Below are positions 1 through 12,500 of a DNA stretch of 64,000 bases, piece after piece. The notes beneath the pieces are model-generated. The model was not told the DNA's origin. It saw nothing but the letters and a program-made list of their open reading frames with translations, and made no database searches. Position numbers and translations under genes: made by a program. Every line of letters starts with the position of its first letter. Position 1 is the first letter of the stretch. Source of the DNA: Himantopus leucocephalus (Eukaryota > Chordata > Aves > Charadriiformes > Recurvirostridae); contig RSEF01000005.1 in assembly GCA_003993805.1 (NCBI GenBank), forward strand, positions 15,877,038 through 15,941,037. Direction: 5' to 3'.

Positions 1-392
1 ACATCAAGTCAAAGTGCTCCAAAGGTGCAATAAAGGCTGGAGACAGAAAAGGAAGCAGTAACATTTAGATTTGAGTTCTCCTGAAGAGCTACTCGCTGCC
101 CACAAAACCACAGGAGAAACAGTAGCACTTTCCTTATCGGTATTGCAGAGACATGACTAAACCACCACAAGCTCTGGGAGCAAACGTACCACCCTCACAA
201 GAGGGCAGAGGATGTCTGCAGTGACCATAGGCAAGAGTGGCACCAGCCCCAGGTTACGCCACGACAACTTGTCTACGTGGGCTCAACACACAGCAGTGTA
301 AGCAGCAATGGTGAGTTGAGTTCTTGGAGAGCAGCCCCCAGCCCTCCCACCAGCCCTGCAGAGAGGAGAAAGTCAGCTTCTCCTGATCCCAC
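1..392. other. LSP1 intron sequence at the left edge
   Basis: No further coding exon is recognised between the exon ending near 393 and the window edge. The sequence is unique and featureless to me. The remaining LSP1 exons should lie to the left. Confidence 0.5.
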
Positions 393-588
393 CTCTTGCT
401 CGGCTCTCTCCTCTTCCTCCTGCTCTTGGACCCGTTCTTCCTCTTGGCACAGCCTCTCTTCCTCCGCAGTAACCACATTCTCCTCCCGGATCTCCTCCGG
501 GCTTTCCTGATCCAGCTGGATCTGCTCCAGTTTGACTTCAGCTTCCCTCACACCACTGTCGTCTTCTTCATATGACTGTCGTGGAGAC
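393..588 (-). CDS. LSP1: LSP1 coding exon 4 (acidic region), 3' boundary uncertain
   Basis: The acceptor cctctag|GTCTCC is the one that keeps phase; a second AG 13 nt further in (cgacag|TCATATG) does not. The exon encodes [20 protein letters not shown] followed by a Glu-rich segment. It is similar in style to human LSP1 AYEKEDSDEVHLEELSL. A donor CAAGAG|GTGGGA is taken as the end, but the frame stays open to 273, so the exon could run further. Confidence 0.75.
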
Positions 589-3500
589 CTAGAGGTGGGG
601 GAGAGACGTCAAAGAAGCAAAACACATTGTTATGAGCCTACAGACACCATCAGGGGCCTTAGACCTCTAGAAATCCAATTTTTTCATTCCCTCAAGCCTA
701 CAACTTGCTGGGTGTTTTACACCAGGGCTCATAGCCACTTCCATAGTCCCATCCAGCTCCAGGCACCCAGATGTAACAGCAGTCACATCACATTCCCACA
801 CTTTGAATGTCTAGGACATGGCTCACCTAGAAGTTGTGGCAGAGCTGAAGGTATCTGCACCTTTCCAGCCTCACCACAGGCAAAATCCACAGGAAAAGAG
901 AGATCAGACAGACCTGAACACCAGGTTCTGGCCTCCGCTCAGACTCCTGGCAGAGAGGACGCTACCACCATGATGTGGTGCTGGCTCAATTCTCTGCTCT
1001 GCTACAGCCAAAATCCCAAGTCAGCCAGTGTGCTCTGTGGTCCTGGTGCACAAACACCGATCTGACACTGCCTGCTCCCACGGTTCCCAGCACGAATTCA
1101 ACATGGAGGACCAAACACAGCCTTCCTCTCCCTTAACCCATCTTCCATGTTAACAGAGCCTCTCGCTTCAGCGAGGAGGCTTCAGGAGGATCCAACCACC
1201 AACACGTGAATGTGCTTCCTAAGATTCCACCTTTTCCCTAGCTGAAGCTAAACTGCAGGGCAAGGCTGCACAGTCACTCGCACGGGTGGTTTGTTTTCGT
1301 TTGCAAGGCACAGTGCTTCACAGGCAATGCTATATCCACACCTGACCCCGCGCCCCAGTTTTACCCACCCACCAGAATAAATGACACCTCTACTCCAGTC
1401 ACTCGTGTCATAGCCCAGCAAAACAAAGCAGTCCCAAAGTAGCCAGGGTCTCCCCTTAGCTTAGGTTTAAAAAAAACACGATGGGGTTTGTACAAGAGGA
1501 TTCCTCCAGGTCTCTGAGGCTGCGGAGGAGAGACCCAGGAGCATGTTTAAGCGATCAGCTTTGCAAAAGCAGAGCAGCCCATGCCTGTGGGCACAGAGTC
1601 AGTGTGAGCAAGTAACCCCAGAGCTCTCACTGGCTCTCAGCTGTGCATCAAGATGTTATTGCCATCTTTCTTTCCCCGGCCAGAGAATAGCTTTCTCCTC
1701 CCACCCATTTCTTAGAAAATCACCTGGCTTGTGACAGCAAGGCTAGAGAGCTGGCTAGCAGGCAGCTGCCAAAGTGCAAGGCTGACTCACCGCTTCTGCC
1801 TCATCAGCCAGCACCAAAACATGAAAAAAAAAGGTCAAACGATGCTTTTCCACCCACCTCTCTGCTGCTGGGAAGGCAGCTTACAGGACAGCCACCGTCC
1901 AGCCTTCCCAACTGACCGCACAGGGAAAAAGCTGATGCGTACACTGGCTCGCTTGGCTCGCTACTAATCATCCTCCCACAACAGCACAGTCATTACAGCA
2001 AACAGGCTCTGAAGGTTTTATAGCCCAAATAACTGTGTCTCTTAACCAGGATGCCAGCAAAGACTCCAGCTAAAGTGCAAGCTCATATTAAAAATTTAGG
2101 CCAGCAGATATGATGCAGTCTACAGAATGCCTTTTGCACCGCAGCAATTTTGTATGGGAGGCAGCTAGTCTGACCCAGCTCCCACCTTCTCGCAAGCAGC
2201 CGATAGCTGTAGGGGCACGGCTCTGCCTCCGCAAAGTGGGGAACCAGAACCGACAAGAACACATGCCTTAGCACCCAGGCCCTTGGGGGATGCACAAACT
2301 GGTTTAGCCCCATCCAAGGGAGAGCAACTGTCTCTGTCCCCTCAGTCGTATCTACCACCCAAACATCCTTCACATGAAAAACCAGGGTTTACTCCATATT
2401 CAGTTAAGCAGGAGAGAAGGGAGTTGGGTAAGCCTGGCCACAGTGTTGCTTGTCCCAGCACGGGGCAGCCAGACACACAGCCTACCTGGGTTGGCACCAC
2501 ACTCCAAGCCTGTCCTTTGGATGAGGCAGGTGAGCAAGGAGGAAGGGAAAAGCTGCTAAAAGGACTTCACAGGGCACAGCCACACACTAGGAAGCAAGCC
2601 CAGCTTTTGCAAAAAGCCCACTCCCAGCAAGCCTGCAGGGTCTGAGCACCTTCAGCTGCCTCTCCCAGCCAGCCTCCAGCCAAAAGCCTGCTCCCCTACA
2701 GCCGCTGCGTTTAAGACACCACCCCTCTCTGATGGGCTTCACCTGCCATGGGTGCCACCTCCCCTGCTCAGCACCCTCCTGCCACGCTACAGAATAAACA
2801 CCAGCATCACATAAAAACCCAAGGAGCAATTTCTGGAGATGATAATCCAACCCTTCCAGCTAATTCTCTTTTGAAGGCCAAGAAGGGAATAGCAGCAGCC
2901 TTTCTCTCTGGACAAGCGCTTCGCAAGGGGGGCAGAAAAAGATGCAGTGTGCTGAAAAGCAGATGGGGTTGATTTTTAATTGCTCTCACAGNTGATAATC
3001 CAACCCTTCCAGCTAATTCTCTCTTGAAGGCCAAGAAGGGAATAGCAGCAGCCGCCTTTCTCTCTGGACAAGCGCTTCGCAAGGGGGGCAGAAAAAGATG
3101 CAGTGTGCTGAAAAGCAGATGGGGTTGATTTTTAATTGCTCTCACAGATGTGATTATCAGTGCTAAGCGAGGGGCTTGAGCAGTGCTTATAGGGTCGGGG
3201 CTGCAAAGGTACAGTTTGCAGAGTGGCTTAGCTACAGTGTTTGGAAAAAAAGTAAGAAAGAGGTGAGCTCTATTTATTTGTTCAGCAGTAAATATTAACC
3301 TTAGGCATTTTTTCAGTCTCAGGGGTAAAGAGGAGGCTGTGTCATCACAGGGTAAAATTCCCTATAAAACCAAGCTGCCGAGAGAGCTGAGTCACAGAGT
3401 TCACATGCAGGTAGATGGTGTCCAAGGGAAGTGGTTAATGCAGGACTTTGGTTCAGCTCAGCAAAGGGAGAGTGATGGGAGATGGGGACTAAACAGCTGT

Positions 3501-6500
3501 CACACAAGTACCTCTCAGGGCCCTTTGCGGTCTGTTTTCCCCTGCTGAAAGAGGAATCAAACACGAGGTGGGCTGGGGCCATAACACCCACTACGCTGCC
3601 ATGAGCCAGGAAGGAGCAATATCTTAAAAGAGCTTTTTAGGCTGGCCTGGATTATGTTAGAGGCCGTTTCAGCCCCTGCAGCAGCTCAGGTGGCTTAAAT
3701 CTGCTGTTGTCACTCCTCCAAACTCAGGCGTCCTGGCAGGCTGCCATTGCTTGGAGTGCAAAGCTCAATCCAAACATCCCCGAAGTCCGGGGCAGACCCT
3801 GAGCCTGTTCCTCCCCGCTAGCCCAAATGGCAGGCGGAGAGCATCCGCCCCAGCAGTGTGGGACCCGTCCTGCCCCTCCTCGGGCACGGTCCTTTTGCTG
3901 GTTGATTCCCCTCCCCTCAGTCCGGCTGTGTCCTACCCACCTCTGTTTGCGTTGCTCAAGCTTCTGGGACCAGTCACTGAACCCCTCATCCTCCTCCAGC
4001 TCCGAAGTCCCGGATGGCTTAAAGTCATAGCTGAAACAAGCAAGAAAACAAGGAGAGAGATGCAAAAAAAACCCCAAACGTGGTCTGAAAGAACCCCAGC
4101 CTGATACTGTCCTTCTCTCCCTGCAGTTATTGCATTTTCTGTCCTCTGACTTCTCCCAAATCCCACTTGAAGCCTTATCCACTGTTGCAGGAAAGACACC
4201 TTTGCCACATGCTTAGGAGCACCCTTGTACAAAAGGAGTCTCTCGGGACATCACTGAGAGATGGAGAGGAAGGAGGAGCAGCCCCGTGTCTCCAGCAGGA
4301 GTGCCCCACTGCCTGCCTGGTCTCTGGGGCCGCGTGCCGGCGAGCAAAAGACAAGCAGCACATCAAAACCAAAAAGTCCATGGTATTCTTCTGCACCGTA
4401 GCCAGCATTAGCTATTTGGGACCAGAGGTGTTTCAAACTTGGTTGCTGCTTGTCCTATGCTTGTACACAGCCACAAAGAAATCGGCAGGAGTCAGCCTGA
4501 ACAGATTGCTGGATGAGGAAGGCATGAAGACCCAAAGATTAGGACACTGGCTCAAGTTCTGGGTTGGATCCTCACGTTCCCCTACAGCTTTGAGCCAGTC
4601 ACATGCACTTACGTGACTCTGGCTCCCCGCCTGTGAATACCCTAATGCTGCACGGAGCCGCAGCCCTCCTGGGGCGCACAGCTGCCGGCACCAGATGTGG
4701 GCTGGCCGTGCATGGGGATTGTTGTTTTTTTCCTATTTCTTTCCTTGCATTCGCAAGGAGAATCGCCTCCCAGCCAGGGGTCCTAGGTGGGCAGCCACGT
4801 TGCAAGAATGGGCCTGAGCAGGTGGCTTCACAGGTGTTTTTGGGATACAGGGCAGTGATGTCATCTGGGAATGGGAATTAGGATGTGGGACCCACAGATT
4901 AGTTTAAAACTCCGAGATTCAAAATATGTCATAAATGTGGGTGAGTCTTTTCTTTGCCTTTCTCGGCTCTTAGGAGGTGTCAGGAGATGCTTAGCCTCCT
5001 CCATGACCCCGGTGGCTTGAAATATGGGGCGTTTCTCTGAGATTCAGGAGTCTCATATTGAACTGACTGCAGGAGCTGTGGGTTTCTGAAAAACACGTGC
5101 CCTCACCAGGCTCACCAGGGAGGGTAGCAGGGGGTGCAGACTGAAAACGGCTGCTCAGCCACAAGTCCGAGCACAGCCCGTTAGTGCCGCACTTCAGCAT
5201 CCCCTTGGACTGCTGAGCGCGATACCATGTTGGTCTAGGACATCGCAGCCCAGGCTGGGTTATTTTCTGCTGCGTGTGTAGCAATAACTTGTGGATGTCC
5301 CAGGACAACACTCAGGAAATTTGATGCAGAGCCAGGACAGGACCACAAATCTGCTGAGTCCCAGGTCAGGGCTTCACGCGAGCTGCAGCATTGATGATGC
5401 TCAAGGCAGAATCACTGTATTTGTATGAATCCGGTATTTGTGGCCCCGGCCGCAAACCGGTGCTCAAGCTATCACAAAAGCTCCCAGGGAGCAAGGGAGA
5501 CCGGCTGAACACTGTTTGAAAATTGGTTGCTTCCCTGTGCCCCTCTGCAAACCCGGCCCCAGGGGAAGCACCGAGCCAGCACAGCCCCATCGGTACCACC
5601 TAAGCTGATGTCCAGCCCCCTGCTTCCCAATGCTACACGTGTCTTTTCTGCAAACCTGCCATTTTGGGGGTTATTTCTCTTTTTTTTTTAGTGAGGGAAG
5701 GGAAGAGAGGAGCTTCGCTGTGTCCCTTTGGTGCAAGGAAGTGCTGAGGGCGGGTTTGTACANTGAGTCCCAGCGCGGGAAGAGCTGAGGGAAGGAGGGG
5801 GCAGTGTTTACACAAGAGAGAGCGAAGCTTTTCGGAAGATTAATAGCCAGGGCTGACCCCAGCTGTATGAGCAAGTCCAGGTGGCTGTCAGCAGCTGCAG
5901 AAGAAACCAGGGGATGGCCAGAGAAGAAACATCCTTCCCGGTGAAGCCTGGCCCAGCAAGCTCAAGCATCACGGTGCAGGGAGCAAACTCCCTCATTTTA
6001 GGAGTTCTTCTTGTCATTAAACCTTTCGCAGATGTTTAAGCACTCAAATTTGGGCACTGCCAATGGTCCTGTAGGGTCAGCAGCATGTCTGTGCCTGTGC
6101 CCACAGGACCGGAGCCTGCAAGCTGGGTTACTGGGGCTGCTGCACGCTGCTCTGTGCCCGAGGCCACTCATAGCATCTCCTGGTAAAGCAGAGACCAGAG
6201 ATCTTGTTGGCCGTTTTAAAGACTTTTCAGAATTATTTTCCAGCCCCAGAGTGAAGGGGAGTTTGGAAAAGCAAACAATTATTATTACTTTCCAGTTCTT
6301 CTGTTTGCTTTTAGGGCAGACTGCAGTGGGTTTGTCTGCAGAATATCACTGGGTGTATTTCCACAAAAGATTTTGAAGCTTCTTTGCAATGGTTTTAGAC
6401 AAAAAANNNNNNNNNNNNNNNNNNNNNNNNNNNNNNNNNNNNNNNNNNNNNNNNNNNNNNNNNNNNNNNNNNNNNNNNNNNNNNNNNNNNNNNNNNNNNN

Positions 6501-9500
6501 NNNNNNCCTGAATAATTTTGAAAGCATCTGAGAAAAACCTGATCTTTTAATGGAAAAAATACAGTTTCATAAATAGCTTTTGCTGTTTTTCCAGTAAAAT
6601 GAAGCTGCTGCTTCTCTCTGACTGTAATCCCAAATCCTTCTGCCACTTTTCCATTGTATTTAATATATTTAGAAATAAGTTGAACACATAAATAGTGGGA
6701 AGACTGTGGTCTTTAAGACAGACTTTGGCAACTCTGAGTGCAGACTGGTTTTTGTGCCACCCACAGCACCTGGGCTGATGAATCGTGGACACAGGGAGGC
6801 TGCGTGGGGTGCTGAGGTGGGATGCTGGGGACATGACTGGTCATCCTATCCCTTTTCCAGGGGTTTCCTCTCTGACAGCAGATAGCTCAGCATCTCCATA
6901 AATGCCTCCTGAGCTATTTCCATTTACGACCTGCCCCATTAAACAATCAAGTTAACTTTAACCCTTGGAGCTGTGAACTGCACCAGCTCAGGAGCTGCTC
7001 CACGCTCCCCACTGCTGGGGCAGCATCCTCCGAGGGAGGAGCGGGGAGCCTGGCTGGGAGAGGTGATCGCTCACTCAGCCGCCAGCACCCTGACCTGCCA
7101 GGGGTTGTGCATCACATCCTCAGGCAAGTGTCTGTCTTTGCACGTATCAGGAACTTCCATTAGTTTTGGCGTAGGATGGTTCACAAGCTGAAATTTAACC
7201 AGGCACTGAAATCCCTGGCAATGGGGACTCCCTGCCTGAGCTCAGCCTTACCCAAGCTGTCCTAGTTTAAACTCTCAGGGCAGTAAAAACCCCAGCCAAC
7301 AAAAAAGGGCAAGGCAGTGATTCTGGCTTTTTCTGCCCAAACTAGAAACACACTATTTGTTAGTCTCGGCTAAATCCCCCAACCCAAACCTATTAGGGAA
7401 CTTCCCCACCTCCCCAAACCACCCCAAACAACAGAGACACCCGCCCTGTGGATGCAGGAGTGTTTTGCTGTAAGGGGAGAGCGTGTCACTGAAGGATATA
7501 TCCACGGGTATTTCTTACTGGTTTTCCTGTGCTGGACCTGCGCTCTCCGAGCATGAGCTAGTGCCATTCAAGCCTTCTTCTGCCTGGGACCTCAGCTGCT
7601 TCTCCCGCTCCCGCCGTCGTCGCTCTCTCGCTGCTTCCTCCTCGTCTTCCACACTCCACTGCGCTGTCAGCCTGCCAAGCCAGAGGGAAAACCCATCCTT
7701 AATGCCGCAGGGTCTGCAAAACCTGGTAATACCCACCCCTAAGGTGCCTGGGCTCCACCCCCGGCAAGCAGGAGGCTCCTGCAGAGGAGCAGTCCCACCA
7801 TGAGTGGTGGTCCTCGAAGTGGCATCCCCGCCTCCATCGGCACGGCTCCGCAGCTGGACCCACTGATGTGCAAGGATACAGTGGGGCACACAGACTGAGA
7901 GAGAGGTGGAGGAGAAAGAGCCTTCACCCCCACCCCCAAAGGGAGATGTGGTGCGTATCCCCCTCCTCCCAGACCAGCCACCTCCCCACGGGCTGGAAGC
8001 CCACTGGGAAGCACCATTTCCTGCAAAGCAGCTTTGCACCCCAGGAGGGGTTTGTAAAGGGTCTTGCAGTGCGGCAGGAAATCCCACACCTCCATCTCAA
8101 GCTTTGGCCGCGGAGGGCGAGATCTGCACCCTGGGGGTGAGTTTCCTTAAGCAGTTGAGCTGCTCCTGCCTGACCAGAAGCAGAGGGAACAGTGGCAGAG
8201 GGCAGCGGCTGTGTCCCACTCTGCCCTACCAAGTTTCCTTCCTTCCCTGCAGAGAAGAAAAACGTGCCCTGGCTTCTCCCAGATGTCTCAGCTGCTGGAT
8301 ATTAACACCTCTTGTCAGCAGAACGGCCTCTCACATCCTCGAGGAAGCGATAAGGAGGCTGCTGCATTCTTCCTCCGTTGATAATGTCAGTCTCCGCATG
8401 GGATTGGCTCCTGCTCCACCGCCGGCGGCACCAGCCGGGATGCCAGCAGAAAGGGACGCACTGTGGTGGCAGGGTCACCGCTAACCCAAAGGGCCTGCGA
8501 TGGCAGCCAGAGCAGGGCACATCTAACTCGTGGTACTCGGGGCTGATGCTGGGGCAGATGCTGGGGCAGGTGCTCCCTCACCCCACTGATCCCTGGCTCA
8601 GCCAGGTCAAAAACAGACCATGAAGGCTGTTTCGCCCGGCATTTGCAAGCCTATTTACAGAAATACTCTTGTGCAAGACACGCACACAGGAGTCAGGAAG
8701 GCGATCTCCCACCAGCAGCAGGACCCAGCCTGACCTGTGTGTCCCCACCCCATTCGGGCGCACCCCAAGGACTGCAGTCCCTATAGGGTGAACCTGTGCA
8801 GTAGGAGATGCGGTGTGACATCAGTTCAGACCAGGGCAAAGAGCTTGTGGGGGGAAAAAAAAAAAAAAGCCTTAGTTGAGACTTGTTTCAGCCCAGTTTC
8901 AGTGAACGAGGGGCAGATTTCAGCTGACCCCAGAAGTTCCACTTTGCCAGCCTGCCTGGCATTGCCCACAGCCTGGACTATGAACTACGTGAGAAGGCCT
9001 CCCTTCACCAACAGCCTCGCTAAGATGCCGTTTTTATTTGAGGTTCAGGACAGAACACCTCTCCCAGCAAACCGGGGGGGGGGTGGGAAACAGGATTAAT
9101 CCAGACATTTTGTTCAAGAAAAATTTGGCTTTTCTAATTACACTATGAACCTTGTCAACCTTTCCAGGGGAGACTCACTCAGAGCCTATTTTACTCTGGC
9201 ACTGACAGGACCGCTGAGCTTAGCCCCAGTAGCATCCCTGTGCAGACTGGTCCCACTGCCACCCTGGCAGGAGGCTGGGAGTGACCCCGTATCCCTGCCC
9301 TCGAAAACTCCAATCTCCTCCCAGGCGGCAGAGATGGGATGCGGAGCCAGATGGAGACAGGTCACTCATCCCCGCCGAGCCCAAGGGGGAGCAGGGAACG
9401 AAGCAGATCCTAGACTTGGCCAAGAGACGGCTCCACCGCCATGTAATAATTAGTGCCTGCCTCATTTTGGGTGGGGTCTTTTTGCAAGCAGCAAATTCAG

Positions 9501-12500
9501 CCGCCCTTTCCCCTTCTTCCCCCTTGTCACCGCTTGCCACCTTGCCCTCCACGGGGAACAGAGCAGACCCGGACCAGAACCCCGGGCTCCCCTCCTCCCT
9601 TCCCTACTCATCCCACACTCCTATTTATTGTTTTCCCCCAGGTTCCCATAGAAACCCTTGTCTGTGGGCCTGGCAGGAAGCCACCGTGTTGTTGTGTGGG
9701 TTGGTTTTTTTTTTTAATATATAAATGAAGTCATTCATTAAACTCTGCCATGATCTCCCTCCCTTGTGCGACAGCTCCAGATAGTCTCTGATTCAGAAAG
9801 GCTCTTAACCCCCGATCGCCCAGATCGCCCCAGTTACGAGAAGCAAGGTCCACGTCTATGCCAGAACAAATTAGATTTCCATTTAGTTCCTTCCCCAGCT
9901 CCTCCAGCTCCTCGGGAAGCTGCTGCAGAGGCAGCGCTGCACGAAGCCCCCAGCTTGACGGGGGTACCGGGGGGAGCCCGGAGGGGCTTCCCTCCAAACC
10001 ATGCGAACTTTCCACAGTGTGAGAGCAACGCTGGTTGGCAGCCCTCTCCCCTTCCCAGTTGGATGTGACTAACTCTCTCCCCATGACTTCACCGGCTCGC
10101 TATTCTGTCCCTGCATCCTCCGAATGGGCTGAGGACGGCGCTGGGGGCGACTGTTTTGGGGAGAAGGATTTTTCTGCAAAAGCAGGGAAATATCTTTCCC
10201 AGCTGCCTTTGCTGCAGAGCAAACTGGCCTCTGAGTTGCCCACCGCAGCGCTGGGATGCGGCTCAGACACACTGAGCGTTGCGGCCAGGCTGCGATGCTG
10301 GAGACTCCATACCTGCTCCTCTCAGGAATAAGGATGGCAGATAAAGCCCTCACCGAGCCCCCGCTCACCCTGGGTTCAGAAATGTCACCACCCTCCAGCA
10401 AACACCTAAAATCAGTTTATTAGCAGATTCAGAGCTCTTTCTCATGTTCAAACAAGCTGGCAGCAGAGCAAGATTTAATAAGCGATGCTTTGGGGTTCAG
10501 TAGTCACACCAACAAGCAGAGGGAAAAGGACGATTCCTTTTCGATTGACCTAGCAGCGCAAATATTTGTCTTCAGTGAAAAACAAACAAAAAACCCACCA
10601 AACAAATGAGAAACTAAACCTTGCCAAAGCCCTTGCGTTTGGGTCAGCGACAAGGGTTTGTTGGACCGCAAACCGAATGTGCCATTTCAATTTGGACAAG
10701 CCCAAGCCTTCATCAGTGTGAGGAGGGGGTCAGCTGGTAAATTGCCTTTCAAAGCAAAAAGGTGGAAAGATTTAATTTCCAAACAGTTCCGTTTTCTAAG
10801 AAGGGGCCGTGGTCTCCCATTTGCTCTTAATTGCTTGCAATCCCATTCAGTAACTTAATGTGCTCAGCCCACAGCAGTATTGCACAACCATCTTACCCAT
10901 TTCTAGAAATAATTACCTGGCGCTTCAGGATTGGGCTGAAACCGCGTACGTCTGCCGTCACCTTTGGCCAGCACTTTCCCAGGTCAGGCCCAGGCTGGGG
11001 AAGTTTTGGGAAGAGGCAGGCTCATAGCTGCTGGTGGGACTGAGAGCTCCCCACTTCATTTCAGCCGACAAAGGATAGGAAAATGAAGAAGTTTCAAGAA
11101 GACTTGAAACTTGAAGACTTGCAAGATGAGCTACAGCGTGCTACACTCCTGCACCCAGTCACCTGCCTGGATAGAGGGGTTTTCCTGCAAGGTGAAAGGA
11201 AATTCACCCCCTCGTGCAAACATTACGGAGACTGGAGAAGGAAGGGAGGATGGAGACACCGCTTTGCTGCCCTGGCAGCCAGGAGCCGCAGGCAAGGCTT
11301 GCTACGGCAAGACCTCATCACGGGGCCGGGTGGTTTCTCTTATGTGGTCCCTACATCCCTGCCAACAGCTTTTGGAGGTCTTGGTTTGGGGCGAAAAGCT
11401 CTTGTGGAAGGGGTTTATCTCTTCCTGAGGAGATCCTGAAGGGAAGAGCTGAAAGCACCTCAGTTCAGCTTTGGCCACAGAGTCACAGTTTGCCAAGTGT
11501 CTAGGATGTTCAGACTTCTGCTCTGAGCGGGGCTGGCTGCCCATTTCAGATCCAGCTCTTGACTTCACCTCCCTCCAGACCCCCAGCCAAGGGAGGGGAT
11601 TTATNCCTCCTCCTCCCGCAGAACAACGATACAGGCTGCGCTGTTCCACATGGCCATGAACGCCCGCTCCAGACAAACCAGCGCTGCTGGAAAGGTCACG
11701 TTTCCTTTGGGTAATTCCTCACCGGCACTTGAGGAGATTATAATATTCAGGCGAGAGAAATTTCTGGCACCAGATGAGCTGCGTTTAAGGGAAATGCTGC
11801 AGACTCGAGGAGTCTTTTACATGGCCGACGGCTCAAAGGAAGCTTTGCTGGCCCAAACCCAACCTTCAGCACTAAAGCTAATTCCAGAAAGGAAAATTAA
11901 ATGCCTCCCAGAGGCTTAGGGCTTTGCAGACCTGCGCCAGAAAAACTCAGGAACCCTCTACCAGAGCATTGGACATTCCTGTCTCCTGAGCTCGCCGAGG
12001 TATCAGGCCAGGGCAGTGTTGACTTTGGTCGCTGCCTGTGTCGGGTAGGCTGCCCCCTCAGATCCAGGGTTCACTGGGGAAGATGTTTTGGGAACTGAGT
12101 TTAGGAGGAGACATGCACAACTCCTGGTATGAAGTCTGCTGTTTCCCAGAGGGCATATAGCCTGTCGACCCAGTGCAAATCCTGTTGCCATCAAGGGTAA
12201 AGCTCCCGTCACTTGTGGATGCAACAGTGTCTACCACCACTGAAAATATCCCCCACAAGAGATGGGGCTGCATGAACTAGAGAAGAAATGGGAAGAGTAC
12301 CCTGCATCCCCCAGCAGCCATCCTGTTGGCCTCTCTGTTGAGGTTAGGGGAAAAAGAGATGCCAGAAACCTGTGCAAGGGACCTGCCCCTTCCCATGTAA
12401 TCCATCACAGCCTTGTCACGCTGCCAGATACAATATTGGTGTCCTGCTGCCCATCAGGGAGAGAGATCCCTAAGCGTAATCAGGGTAATGCTCTCACTGT

